DNA of 64,000 bases, from contig VGZC01000012.1 of assembly GCA_016872725.1 (NCBI GenBank), positions 1 through 64,000 of the forward strand, written 5' to 3'. The notes under the pieces were generated by a model. It was not told the DNA's origin. It saw only the letters and a program-made list of their open reading frames with translations, and did no database searches. Source of the stretch: Planctomycetota bacterium. GTDB lineage: Bacteria > Planctomycetota > Planctomycetia > Pirellulales > Pirellulaceae. Below, in pieces: positions 8,290 to 17,206 of the stretch. How positions within the stretch are numbered: position 1 is the stretch's first letter; the number at the start of each line of letters is the position of its first letter. The position numbers were made by a program, and so were the translations under genes.

Positions 8290-9933
8290 CTAGCGGATTT
8301 CGAGGATCACGTCGTCGGGGATCGCCATATCGGGTTTGATCGTCGCGATCCAATCGCGCCACGCGATCTGTTCGGCCCGCTGTTGTTCGGGGGTCGGCTT
8401 GTCGGGCATGCCGAATCCCGAGATCCGGCGCGTCACGTGCCGCAGGCCGTCGCGCGCTTCCTTCGCGACGCGCCAATCGGGATCGCTCAGCGCATAAATC
8501 AGCACGGGCACGTTTTCGAAATCACCCGTATTGGCGAGCGCCCGGACGGCCAGGATGCGCGCCTGATAGTTCTCGCCGGCGACCATCTTCTTGAGTGTTT
8601 CCGTTTGGCTGGGCGCCGATTCCCTCTTCGTTTCGAATTGGATATGGTCGATTTGGGCGATCAGCGCTTCATTGTCGATCGCCTCGCCCTTTTGGATCAT
8701 CTCCATGAGACTTCCCAAATCGCCCTGCACCTCGGTCGAGACGATGTTGCCGCCGTCGAGCTTGATGCGCGTGAGATCCGCGGGCAGGCCGTAGCCTCCG
8801 ACGAGCGCGCCTTCGGACGCGATGATTTTCTTGGTGGCCCGCATCAGGAACAGGGTCGCGAACGACGTCGCGCAGATCGCGCCCGAGTTATCGGTCCAAC
8901 TCCCGTTCTCCTGTTGATTCCGCGCGAGGAAATCCACGCCCTGCGCGTACCAGGTCGGTTCCTTGGCCACTCGCTTTTCGGCCGCTTCGCGGAGACTGTG
9001 GTACCGCTCGACCGAATACATGTAGTAATACTGGAACAGGGCCTCGGGCGGGACCTCGATGCGGAATGACGCGTCGTAAACCTGGTTTCCGTCCTGAAGG
9101 GCCTTGCGCATGTGGGCCGGATCGACTCGGCCGCTCGACGGCCCCTCACCGGTTTCCGTCACCTTGCGGAAGACCTCTTGTTGCTGGGCCGCGTCGACGA
9201 CGGGGATCTTGAGCAGGTCGGCGGCGATGTAGAGGCTGCCGAGCGCGGCGGGGAACATGCGGTACGAGTGCGCCTGCATGGTCGCGATGTTGGGCTGCGC
9301 CACGCGCGAGCCGTTCGACCCCGAATCGGTGCCCTGGTAGGCAAACCGTCCGGACGGGTCCTGCGTCCGGATCAACCAGTTCCCGAACGCCTCGACCCGC
9401 TCGTCGGGAATCTGAAAGCCGCGTTTCCTCGCCACCCACGTGCTGAGCGCTCCGTACTGCGTCTGCGACGTGTCGCCCGTCGTATACGTGGGATAGGTCC
9501 AATACCCGCCCGCGTTCTGGCGCGCGAGCATCATGGAGATGAGCGTTTCGATTTCACGCCGGAGGCCTTCGGGATCGGTCTCGCACAGGAAGATGATGGC
9601 GATCCCAAGGCTGTAGTTGAACTCGGACTCCTGATTCGCCTGGGGATTCGCGGCGACCTCCCGGCACATGGCGATCGCTTTTTGAACCTGCGGATGGTTG
9701 ATCTCGTATCGGTGCTTGTAGCAGACCATGCCCGCGAGGCAGACGCCGCCGAGCTTTCCGGCGTTGAAGTCCTGGGCGTCGCTCCCTCCCCCGCTTTCCA
9801 GGAACGTGACCGCCCGATCGATCATCGCCCGCACTTTCGGATCCTCGGGCGTGATCGCGCCAACCGGAGCGGCCGCCCGGAATCCGATCACGATGGCGAA
9901 AAGACCGATCACAAGTTTGCGGCGTGCGGGCAT
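8290..9933 (-). CDS. Secreted prenyltransferase/terpene-cyclase-like alpha/alpha-toroid protein
   Basis: This 547-residue protein starts with a signal peptide (MPARRKLVIGLFAIVIG... ending APVGA). It then shows repeated helical-hairpin motifs of the squalene-cyclase/prenyltransferase toroid: GGYWTYPTYTTGDTSQTQYG, NWLIRTQDPSGRFAYQG and FLARNQQENGSWTDNSGAI. These are the QxxDGSW-like repeats of that fold. No DXDD or zinc-binding catalytic set is evident, so this is probably a binding or scaffold toroid and not an enzyme. The last ~130 residues (ILAVRALANTGDFENVPVLIYALSD) look like HEAT repeats. The start at 9933 was chosen over an upstream in-frame ATG because AGGA lies 5 bases before it and the signal peptide begins there. 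Members of this type are common and uncharacterised in Planctomycetes. Confidence 0.8.
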   Translation of the reverse strand: MPARRKLVIGLFAIVIGFRAAAPVGAITPEDPKVRAMIDRAVTFLESGGGSDAQDFNAGKLGGVCLAGMVCYKHRYEINHPQVQKAIAMCREVAANPQANQESEFNYSLGIAIIFLCETDPEGLRREIETLISMMLARQNAGGYWTYPTYTTGDTSQTQYGALSTWVARKRGFQIPDERVEAFGNWLIRTQDPSGRFAYQGTDSGSNGSRVAQPNIATMQAHSYRMFPAALGSLYIAADLLKIPVVDAAQQQEVFRKVTETGEGPSSGRVDPAHMRKALQDGNQVYDASFRIEVPPEALFQYYYMYSVERYHSLREAAEKRVAKEPTWYAQGVDFLARNQQENGSWTDNSGAICATSFATLFLMRATKKIIASEGALVGGYGLPADLTRIKLDGGNIVSTEVQGDLGSLMEMIQKGEAIDNEALIAQIDHIQFETKRESAPSQTETLKKMVAGENYQARILAVRALANTGDFENVPVLIYALSDPDWRVAKEARDGLRHVTRRISGFGMPDKPTPEQQRAEQIAWRDWIATIKPDMAIPDDVILEIR

Positions 9934-10149
9934 AACGGTCCTACCTCGATCCAACGGGACGGCAACGGGAATCGGCGGAAACAGGCGACGGGCCAACCGG
10001 GGAAGACGATAATGATCATGGTCGACGGGTGTGACGAGCCCGACTCGTCGGCCTGCCGTACCGGTGCCGCCTCCCGCCCTGGTTGATCGTAGCCATGGCG
10101 GATTCCCCCGTCAACGAATGGCCGTCGCGTTCGTCCGAGCTTCCCGACC

Positions 10150-11607
10150 ATGGAAACGCGTTCCTCGATTCCAACACCGCGTGAAGGCGAATCGGCGGCC
10201 GAGCGGGCGGTGTTTTGGCCGGCGATGATGCGATGGCTGATGGTCGATCGGGGCGTCGCGTTCGCCTCGGCCGCCCGTCTTTGGCAGTTCGGCGCGGGCG
10301 TGGTCTCGCTCTACTTCGTCGCGTGCTTCTTCTCGCCCGAACTCCAGGGCTTCTACTACGCATTCGCGAGCTTGCTCTCGTCCCAGATGTTCTTCGACCT
10401 CGGCCTGGGCTCGGTCTTGACGCTGGTCGCGAGCCACGAGTGGGGGAACGCAAGGCGGCCCGGGGGACCGGACTCGGACCTGGCGCGCCGAAGGCTGGGC
10501 GAACTGGCGCGCCACGCTCGGCGGTGGTATCGATGGTGCGCGCTGCTCTTCGCGGGAGTCCTCCTGCCAAGCGGCCTCGTGTTCTTCGCGACCGAGTCGC
10601 CGGTCGCGTTCGACTGGCGCGGACCGTGGGTCGCGGGCGTCGCCGTGTCGGCCGTCAATTTCCTGCTGATCCCGTCGTTCGCGATTCTCGAAGGCTGCAA
10701 TCGCGTCGCGGCCGTTCAATGTTGCCGCCTCGCCTCCGGCGTGCTCGGCAGCCTGGTCGTCTGGACGTGCGTGGCGACGGGATGCGGCCTTTGGACGATC
10801 GTCGCGTCGTGCGCCGTGCGGCTCGCCGTCGAATCGGCCGTGGTCGTCGCGGGGCACGCATCGTTCTTTCGATCGTTTGATCGTTCGGTCCTTCCGAACG
10901 AACCAAGCCTCTCGTGGCGGCGCGAACTGCTCCCCTTGCAGTGGCGCATCGCCGCGCAGAACCTTGTCGGGTACGTCGCGCAGCAGGCCTTCACGCCGAT
11001 CGTGTTCAAGTACCACGGCGCGACGCTCGGCGGACGCATGGGCATGACATGGAGCGCGGTCACGGCGATCCAATCGGCCGCCGCGGCCTGGATCCACACA
11101 CGGGTTCCCCAATGGGGGCGACTGATCTCGGAAGGCGGAACGGTCGCCGCGCGGAGTCTCCTGCGTCGCGCGCTCGGAGTCGCGCTCGCCGTGCATGCCG
11201 CCGGCGGCTTGGCCTTGTTGGCGCTGATCGCCGCGCTCCAATCGCATTGGCCCGCCCTGGGGGACCGGTTGTTGCCGCCCGGCACCGCGGTCCTCCTGGT
11301 CGCCGGTGCCTGCGCGTCGCTCGCCGCGTATGGCCTGGGTGTTTTCGTCCGCTTGCACAAGATCGATCCGTTCCTTCGACAAAGCGTGACGTGCCATGCC
11401 CTCACCGGTCTGCTCGTCTGGCAACTCGGCGCGGCATTCGGTCCGGTCGGCACGGCATGGGGGCACCTCGGCGTCGCCGTGCTCGTGACGCTCCCCTGGA
11501 CGTGGCTCATCTATCGCGAAACGGTCGCCCTCGCACGGTCCGCGATCATGGCGTCGAGCAGCAACGAGAATTCCGCGACGGCGGTGCGCATGTCGTGTTC
11601 GCGCTGA
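10150..11607 (+). CDS. Wzx-like polysaccharide flippase (MOP superfamily)
   Basis: This 485-residue integral membrane protein has about 12 predicted hydrophobic segments, including AARLWQFGAGVVSLYFVACFF, WVAGVAVSAVNFLLIPSFAI and GVALAVHAAGGLALLALIAA. Early residues match oligosaccharide flippases (FYYAFASLLSSQMFFDLGLGSVL). The expected role is moving undecaprenyl-linked or similar sugar repeat units across the inner membrane. It stands alone on the plus strand and converges on the glycosyltransferase gene, with 97 bp of 3' overlap. The sugar-related genes across the junction support the assignment. The exact substrate cannot be told from sequence. Confidence 0.78.
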   Translation: METRSSIPTPREGESAAERAVFWPAMMRWLMVDRGVAFASAARLWQFGAGVVSLYFVACFFSPELQGFYYAFASLLSSQMFFDLGLGSVLTLVASHEWGNARRPGGPDSDLARRRLGELARHARRWYRWCALLFAGVLLPSGLVFFATESPVAFDWRGPWVAGVAVSAVNFLLIPSFAILEGCNRVAAVQCCRLASGVLGSLVVWTCVATGCGLWTIVASCAVRLAVESAVVVAGHASFFRSFDRSVLPNEPSLSWRRELLPLQWRIAAQNLVGYVAQQAFTPIVFKYHGATLGGRMGMTWSAVTAIQSAAAAWIHTRVPQWGRLISEGGTVAARSLLRRALGVALAVHAAGGLALLALIAALQSHWPALGDRLLPPGTAVLLVAGACASLAAYGLGVFVRLHKIDPFLRQSVTCHALTGLLVWQLGAAFGPVGTAWGHLGVAVLVTLPWTWLIYRETVALARSAIMASSSNENSATAVRMSCSR

Positions 11608-12824
11608 AGATGGCGTGCCGCTCGGCGCGCCATCAAGGCGCGCGCGGTCGAGTCCGACCAGAGCGACTCGACTTGCCGCGCCGCTTGATCCGCCTCGCCG
11701 TCGAGGACGATGCCCGCTCCGGATCGTTCGAGAAACCGATCGAAATCATCGAACGACGCGATCGGAACCCCCGCGGCGGCCGATTCGAGCAGCACGTTCG
11801 GAAACCCCTCGTGCTCGCGCGATCCGGTGAAAAGCAGCAGCCGGGCCTTTGCGAATTGTTCGGGCATACGCTCGTGCGCGACGCGTTCGACGATCGTCCC
11901 GTTCGGCGGGATCGCGCGGCGGACTTCGGCCTCCACGTCCGGATCGCCGCCTCCGCAAACGAACACGAACGGGATCCCGGGCGTCCGCCGAGCCAGTTCG
12001 ATGCCAAGGAGCGGCCGCTTGTGGAATCGGTCGTAGCGTCCGACCCAAAGGACATGGCGGCGCGCCGCGTCGTCAATCGTGCCCGCGCGCCATTTCGCGA
12101 TTTCGACCGGGTTCCGGATGACCAGATTGCGTTCGGTCCGCAATCCCTCGATCCGCTCACGCTGCCAGTCCGTTTGGCAGACGACCCAGGTCGCGCATTG
12201 GACGGCGTCGCGCGCGTCGGACGCACGGACACCGTACGCGTTCACGAACGACGGATCCCGGAAGAACCGGGGATCCAGATCGGCATTGCTCTGAAGCCAG
12301 AGCGCGCACGGGACCCCCGATTCGACGGCCGATCGCACGACGACCGCCGATTCCGAGGAACAGCCAAGGGCGACCCAAACGTCCGGTCGCCGATCCACGC
12401 AATGCCGCGCGAGCCGCTGATGCGGACGGTATCCGAGCAGTTGGGCGAATGCGAGCGTTGGGACCTGCCAGATGAGCGGCGTTCGCCAGACTCGCATGCG
12501 CAGCCACGGAAAATGCGGGACGCGCTCGATCGAGCGCGAAACGGCAAGCCGCGTATCGCGGAGACGCTCGACGAAGGGATCGATGCGGATCGATCTCCAT
12601 CGGACGTCCCGAGGCCGGCGCGCGACGCGAACCGAGACGCTGACGCGGTAACGCCCGGTGTCGGCGAGCGCCGCCGCGAACTGGCACGTGAAGGTCTCGA
12701 GCCCGCCGATTGAACCGCGCGGATCGAGACCGAGCACGGGGCCGGCATTCCATCCGCCGAACGCGACATGCGCGGGACTATCGCCCCGTTCCGGACTCGA
12801 TCGGTCCATCCGCGTCGCCGCCAT
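11511..12824 (-). CDS. Glycosyltransferase family 4 (GT-B fold)
   Basis: The protein has GT4 features. An N-terminal glycine-rich loop (RGSIGGLETFTCQFAAALADTG) is followed by a C-terminal Rossmann half with NPVEIAKW, VLWVGRYDRFHKRPLLGIELA and the E-x7-E donor-binding motif EGFPNVLLE near residue 340. It should transfer a nucleotide-activated sugar during surface polysaccharide assembly. The start is uncertain. The frame is open to 13085 but the upstream part overlaps the DUF5989 gene and is not protein-like. ATG at 12824 or 12809 are the reasonable choices, neither with a strong ribosome-binding site. The 3' end overlaps the convergent flippase gene. Length from 12824 is 437 residues. Confidence 0.82.
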   Translation of the reverse strand: MAATRMDRSSPERGDSPAHVAFGGWNAGPVLGLDPRGSIGGLETFTCQFAAALADTGRYRVSVSVRVARRPRDVRWRSIRIDPFVERLRDTRLAVSRSIERVPHFPWLRMRVWRTPLIWQVPTLAFAQLLGYRPHQRLARHCVDRRPDVWVALGCSSESAVVVRSAVESGVPCALWLQSNADLDPRFFRDPSFVNAYGVRASDARDAVQCATWVVCQTDWQRERIEGLRTERNLVIRNPVEIAKWRAGTIDDAARRHVLWVGRYDRFHKRPLLGIELARRTPGIPFVFVCGGGDPDVEAEVRRAIPPNGTIVERVAHERMPEQFAKARLLLFTGSREHEGFPNVLLESAAAGVPIASFDDFDRFLERSGAGIVLDGEADQAARQVESLWSDSTARALMARRAARHLQREHDMRTAVAEFSLLLDAMIADRARATVSR

Positions 12825-12946
12825 TTGCCGAGGGAAGTCGTTGCCGGGTAGGTTGGTGTCGGTGATTCGAACGGTCGAGACGCCGTTCGGGTCCGGGCGC
12901 GCGGGATCCGAACGGCTCGCATCGCGCCGCCCGGCGGCCGCGCGGG

Positions 12947-13171
12947 TCAGAAGAACGCGTACATGAAGGTCAAGGCCGGAGTCGCCATGGCCACGACGGC
13001 GATCGCCAGCAGGGCCAGAACCAGGAAGATCGGCGCGAGCCACCATTTGCGGTTCGTGCGGAGGAACAAAAGGAACTCGCGCCAAGAACCGGGCCCCGGA
13101 CCTTCGGCCCCCGACGCGAATCGCTCACCCAGCCCTCCGCCTTCATCGCGCATCGGTCCCGCCGTCCGCAT
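12947..13171 (-). CDS. DUF5989 family small membrane protein
   Basis: This 74-residue protein has a variable N-terminus and a conserved C-terminal block: SWREFLLFLRTNRKWWLAP followed by a single membrane helix (IFLVLALLAIAVVAMATPAL) and FMYAFF at the end. This is the DUF5989 pattern, regularly found beside carbamoyltransferases and SxtJ-like proteins. The ATG at 13171 has AGGA seven bases upstream, better than the farther in-frame start at 13237. Its biochemical role is unknown. The context suggests it assists a membrane-associated carbamoylation step, perhaps as a partner of the SxtJ-like tail of the upstream gene product. Confidence 0.82.
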   Translation of the reverse strand: MRTAGPMRDEGGGLGERFASGAEGPGPGSWREFLLFLRTNRKWWLAPIFLVLALLAIAVVAMATPALTFMYAFF

Positions 13172-13661
13172 GACAAGATCCTGGTCCCATGATCCGCGCG
13201 AAGCCGACGCGAATCCGGAATCCAGAATCAACAACAATCAACAAGATCAACAATCAAGAATCATATACCAATCACCGAATTCCGTGATCCACGATCCAAG
13301 CAAAGGGTGCCCGCCGACGGGGCATTCCGCGGCCGGCTCGCCGAGGATTTCGACGACCGGACCTCGCGACGCACTCCGGACCGCCATGATAATCCGCGTG
13401 CGAAGGAACTTCGAGCCATCACGGCGGCGATCCACTCCAGCCTGCTCGACGCGTGCACGCGGAACGGATGCCCAATCGCCGAAATAGTTCGGACCAGCGC
13501 GTGGCCCTACGACCGGCGAGCTCGGCATCCGCGGCTTCGGCCGCATCATCCGGTCGCCGCCGCCGAGCTTGTCTCGGCGGGGCGCCGATTCTGCACCACC
13601 GCGCTGCGCCCACCACGTTCTGCCCGCAACAGGGTCCGTTTTTTTCAAGCACGTGCCGGGA
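13172..13661. other. Gene-free gap with an AT-rich repeat island
   Basis: The 490-base gap lies between the carbamoyltransferase stop and DUF5989. It holds an AT-rich island at about 13226-13275 in which TCAACAA-like units recur four times, unusual against the high-GC background and a plausible promoter region for DUF5989. No coding frame in it looks protein-like. Confidence 0.4.
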
Positions 13662-15710
13662 TCAAAACGGACGCCAATAATCGACCGGGTCGGCCGGCTC
13701 GGGAAGCTCCCGCCAATAGGTCGCTCGGTCCGCACTGCTTCGAACGTCCAGAGGATCGTCGCCGCATGCTCGGCGGATCAGACCGATCGGAGTGATGAGC
13801 AGGCTGTGGACGGCGGCGAGCGCGACAAGCGAAACAAGGCCCGCCACGGTCCTTGAAAGGCCCGCGCCCAAGCGATAGGCGCCGCGCAGCGCCGATCGTG
13901 CGGCCCCGCTCCGCGCCTCCATCGGTCCTGTTCGCCCGCGGACGGCCGTGTCGCGATTCCGGATGGCCGACTGCTCCTCCTTCAACAGCACGTGGTCCTC
14001 GATCACGAGTCGATCCAGGCCCGAACGCAGGAACGTCCGATACGCCTCTTCGGGTGAACAGACGATCGGTTCGTCCGCCGTGTTGAAGCTCGTGTTCACG
14101 ATCGCGGGACATCCCGTGCGTTCGAAGAACGCGCGCAAGAGCGACGCGAATCGCGGATGATGGGCCGAATCGACGAGCTGCGCGCGCGCCGAGTGGTCGA
14201 CATGGGTGACCGCTGGAACGGCCGAGTTCACCGCGGGCGGGTCGACGCGGGCCGCGTGCGTGAGCGATGTCATGTACGCGTTCGATTCCCGATCGGCGGC
14301 CGGAAACAGTGTGACGGACGGACCGCGCAGGATGGCCGGCGCGAACGGCCGGAACGACTCGCGATCCTTGACGCACCGGTTCAGGTGGTCCCGCATGCCG
14401 GCTCGGCGCGCGTCGGCGAGGATGCTCCGGCTGCCGAGCGCGCGAGGTCCGAACTCCATGCGCCCTTGAAACCAACCGACCGTCTTGCCCTCGTCGATCC
14501 AGGCCGCGACAAGTCGGTCCAATTCTCCCGGTGACGGGACCCGCCGGGCGACGGCCCCTTCGCGATCGAGGGCCTGTGCGACCTGCCCGCTCGAGTAGCT
14601 CGGTCCCAGCAGGGCTCCCGACATCGAATCGACCGGATCGGCTCGCCGAGGCCGTTCGAGCAATTGGTGCCAAACGAACCATGCGGCGCCGATCGCACCG
14701 CCCGCATCGCCGGCGGCGGGCTGAACCCAAACCTGCTCGAAAGGCCCTTCACGGATCAACCTTCCGTTCGCCGCGCAGTTCAACGCGACTCCGCCGGCCA
14801 GACAGACCGCGCGGGCGGGATGCGTCGCGTGCAGGAATCGGGCCATGCGCAGCACCGATTCCTCGACAATCCACTGCACGCTCGCCGCGAGATCCGCGTC
14901 TCGCTCGGTGATCGGTTCGCCCGCTCGGCGCGGCTTCCCGCCCATAAGCCGCTCGAACCGCCGCGACGTCATGGCGAGTCGATGGCAAAACGGAAAGTAG
15001 TCCATATTCAATCGGAGCGATCCGTCGGCCTTCAGATCGACGGCGTTCGCAAGCAGCGCGTCGACTATCCGCGGGCGACCGTACGGCGCAAGGCCCATCA
15101 ACTTGTATTCGTCCGCATTGACGCGGAAGCCGCAGAAGGCGGTCGCCGCGGAATAGAGCAGACCGAGCGAATGGGGGAAACGGAGTTCTCGCGTGAGCCG
15201 CACACGGTTTCCCCGCCCGATTCCAAGGCAGGCCGTCGCCCATTCGCCGACCCCGTCGCTTGTCAGGATGGCCGCTTCGTCGAACGGAGACGGATAGAAT
15301 GCGCTCGCGGCGTGCGACTCGTGGTGCGCGACGAACACCGGCCGTTGGCACGGTCCGGAACGCGAACCCAATCGGCGGCGGATTACGGAACCGACATCGA
15401 GTTTGTTCGCGAGCCACGCGGGCATCGCGCGGAGGAACTGGCGCAGTCCGCGCGGCGCGTGCGCGACGTGCGTCTCGACGATCCGCTCCAGTTTCCGCAG
15501 CGGTTTCTCATAAAAGGCGATGAAATCGAGCCGGCTTGCGGCGAGGTTCGCTTCGGACAGGCAATACGCGATCGCCGACTCGGGGAACCGCGCGTCGTGC
15601 TTGCGCCGCGAGAACCGCTCCTCCTGGGCGGCCGCGACGAGCCGGCCGTCGATGAGCAGCGCGGCGGCCGAGTCGTGGTAGAAGGCGGAGATCCCCAGGA
15701 TGGACACCAT
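13662..15710 (-). CDS. Carbamoyltransferase (NodU/CmcH family) with C-terminal SxtJ-like domain
   Basis: Residues 1 to ~575 form a NodU/CmcH-type O-carbamoyltransferase, which uses carbamoyl phosphate and ATP to carbamoylate a hydroxyl group. Visible motifs include GISAFYHDSAAALL near the N-terminus, the HHESHAASAF histidines, LAGGVALNCAANGRL, GDAGGAIGAAW, and the C-terminal domain motifs MEFGPRALGSRSILADAR and NTSFNTADEPIVC. Residues ~620-682 add a membrane-like helix (VSLVALAAVHSLLITPIGLI) and then DPLDVR and ATYWRE, ending DYWRPF. This matches the tail of SxtJ-like proteins, normally a separate small gene beside carbamoyltransferases. The fusion tethers the enzyme to the membrane. It starts 7 bp after the rmlA-like gene, so the two are co-transcribed. 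Substrate: probably a surface sugar. Confidence 0.88.
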   Translation of the reverse strand: MVSILGISAFYHDSAAALLIDGRLVAAAQEERFSRRKHDARFPESAIAYCLSEANLAASRLDFIAFYEKPLRKLERIVETHVAHAPRGLRQFLRAMPAWLANKLDVGSVIRRRLGSRSGPCQRPVFVAHHESHAASAFYPSPFDEAAILTSDGVGEWATACLGIGRGNRVRLTRELRFPHSLGLLYSAATAFCGFRVNADEYKLMGLAPYGRPRIVDALLANAVDLKADGSLRLNMDYFPFCHRLAMTSRRFERLMGGKPRRAGEPITERDADLAASVQWIVEESVLRMARFLHATHPARAVCLAGGVALNCAANGRLIREGPFEQVWVQPAAGDAGGAIGAAWFVWHQLLERPRRADPVDSMSGALLGPSYSSGQVAQALDREGAVARRVPSPGELDRLVAAWIDEGKTVGWFQGRMEFGPRALGSRSILADARRAGMRDHLNRCVKDRESFRPFAPAILRGPSVTLFPAADRESNAYMTSLTHAARVDPPAVNSAVPAVTHVDHSARAQLVDSAHHPRFASLLRAFFERTGCPAIVNTSFNTADEPIVCSPEEAYRTFLRSGLDRLVIEDHVLLKEEQSAIRNRDTAVRGRTGPMEARSGAARSALRGAYRLGAGLSRTVAGLVSLVALAAVHSLLITPIGLIRRACGDDPLDVRSSADRATYWRELPEPADPVDYWRPF

Positions 15711-15717
15711 GCCCGGC

Positions 15718-16629
15718 TCAACCCCGCTCGAGCACGCCGCGGACGTACGCGCCGTACGCGTTGGAGAACTCGGACGCCAACCGGCTCAGTTGGGCCGCGT
15801 CGATGAACCCCATCCGGTACGCGACTTCCTCGACGCAGGCGATGAGCGTCCCGCGTCGCGCTTGCATCGCCTTGATCCGGTTCGCGGCCCGGAGGAGCGA
15901 GGGAACCGTCCCCGTGTCCAACCAGGTGAATCCGCGTCCGAGCGTCTCGACGCGCAATCGGCCGCGGCGCAGGTATTCGCGGTTCACGTCGGTGATCTCC
16001 AGTTCGCCTCGGGCCGACGGGCGCAGCCGCGCCGCGATTTCAACGACCTCGGCATCGTAGAAATAGAGGCCTGTCACGGCGTATCGCGACGGAGGCTCGG
16101 CCGGTTTCTCGACGATGTCGGCCGGAACGCCCGCGTCGTCGAACCGCAAAACGCCGTATGGCCGCGGATCGCGGACCGGATGTGCGAAGACCGTCGCGCC
16201 TTCGCGCCGTTTGGAGGCCGCCGCGAGCCGCCCGCCGAGTCCTTTCCCCGCGAAGATATTGTCGCCCAACGCGAGCGCGACGGGATCATCGCCAACGAAC
16301 GGTCCGCCGATCCGAAACGCGTCGGCGAGGCCTCGGGGCTCCTCCTGCACCGCGTATTCCAAGACCATGCCGAGCCGCGAGCCGTCACCCAGAAGGTGTC
16401 GATACGACGGCAGGTCCTCGTTCCGGCAAATGACCAGGACATGCCGGATCCCCGCGAGCATCAGGACGGACATCGGATAATAGGCCAACGGCTTGTCGTA
16501 TACGGGCAGAAGGTGTTTGTTCGCGGCCCAGGTCAGCGGCGCGAGTCGCGAGCCGCGCCCTCCGGCAAGCAGAATCCCCTTGCGGTGTGCGCGGTCTTCG
16601 GTCGACGGACAACGTTCTGGCTTCCGCAT
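15718..16629 (-). CDS. rmlA: Glucose-1-phosphate thymidylyltransferase-like nucleotidyltransferase
   Basis: This sugar-phosphate nucleotidyltransferase of the RmlA class joins a sugar-1-phosphate to dTTP (or UTP), supplying activated sugar for the polysaccharide locus. The signature loop GILLAGGRGSRLAPLT is close to the N-terminus, followed by NKHLLPVYDKPLAYYP, ALGDNIFAGKGLG, VVEKP-type IVEKPAEPPSRYAVTGLYFYD, and LEITDVNREYL, all expected in RmlA. GFTWLDTGTVPSLLRA matches the substrate region. Length from the start at 16629 is 303 residues, slightly longer than typical because of ~16 extra N-terminal residues. It sits 7 bp upstream of the carbamoyltransferase. I see no rmlB, rmlC or rmlD here, so the final sugar is unclear. 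Confidence 0.85.
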   Translation of the reverse strand: MRKPERCPSTEDRAHRKGILLAGGRGSRLAPLTWAANKHLLPVYDKPLAYYPMSVLMLAGIRHVLVICRNEDLPSYRHLLGDGSRLGMVLEYAVQEEPRGLADAFRIGGPFVGDDPVALALGDNIFAGKGLGGRLAAASKRREGATVFAHPVRDPRPYGVLRFDDAGVPADIVEKPAEPPSRYAVTGLYFYDAEVVEIAARLRPSARGELEITDVNREYLRRGRLRVETLGRGFTWLDTGTVPSLLRAANRIKAMQARRGTLIACVEEVAYRMGFIDAAQLSRLASEFSNAYGAYVRGVLERG

Positions 16630-16717
16630 CGGTTCCACTCGAGCCGCGCATCGCTCGGAACGGCCTCGGACCACCACGGCCCCGCCGTGCCGATTCCCGA
16701 ATCGCGCATTCCATTAT

Positions 16718-17200
16718 CTATCGTTCGTTCAACGCGCGGCAGTAGTGGATTTGCCGAGCGACTTCGGTGAAACCGCACGCGGGATACAGCGTTGGGCCGA
16801 CCGGGTTCTGATCGAGCGTTTCGATCCTCGCGTGCGTCAAGCCGAGCGACCGGAAGTGGGTGAGCGCCCGGTCGATCAACGCGCGGCCGATCCCCTGATT
16901 CCGATACGCTCCGTCCACGGCCAGATTCGGAATGAACCCGACTCCCGCCTCGATGTCCGACCACGTCGTGACATACGCGGCCACCCGTCCGTCGCTCTCC
17001 GCGATAAACGCGCCGGCCGGGTCGGCGGTCAACTCGCGGTCGACCTGCCGAGCCTTCCTCCACTTCCAGTCCCGTCCGCGGATCGGACCGAACCGCCGCT
17101 CAATGTTCCGTTCGATGGCGACCTCGGTGAACGACTCGACCGTGATGCGCAGGACGTCGTCCCGGTCGGCCGCCCTATATGAACGGATGTTCCAGCCCAT
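16718..17200 (-). CDS. GNAT family N-acetyltransferase
   Basis: The 160-residue protein has the GNAT fold: an N-terminal IRSYRAADRDDVLRI strand-helix, a central AAYVTTWSDIEAGVGFIPNLAVDGAYRNQGIGRALIDRA region with the acetyl-CoA-binding QGIGRA loop, and a C-terminal LYPACGFTEVAR motif. The acceptor amine cannot be inferred. It lies 6 bp downstream of the lipoprotein gene and 88 bp upstream of the rmlA-like gene on the same strand, so it may belong to the same transcript and modify an amino sugar, but it could be unrelated. Confidence 0.88.
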   Translation of the reverse strand: MGWNIRSYRAADRDDVLRITVESFTEVAIERNIERRFGPIRGRDWKWRKARQVDRELTADPAGAFIAESDGRVAAYVTTWSDIEAGVGFIPNLAVDGAYRNQGIGRALIDRALTHFRSLGLTHARIETLDQNPVGPTLYPACGFTEVARQIHYCRALNER

Positions 17201-17206
17201 GGTCGA

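Noticed and set aside
11615-12713. Plus-strand open frames opposite the glycosyltransferase
   Set aside because: The GT4 motifs, including E-x7-E, are on the minus strand; the plus frames look like GC-driven shadows.
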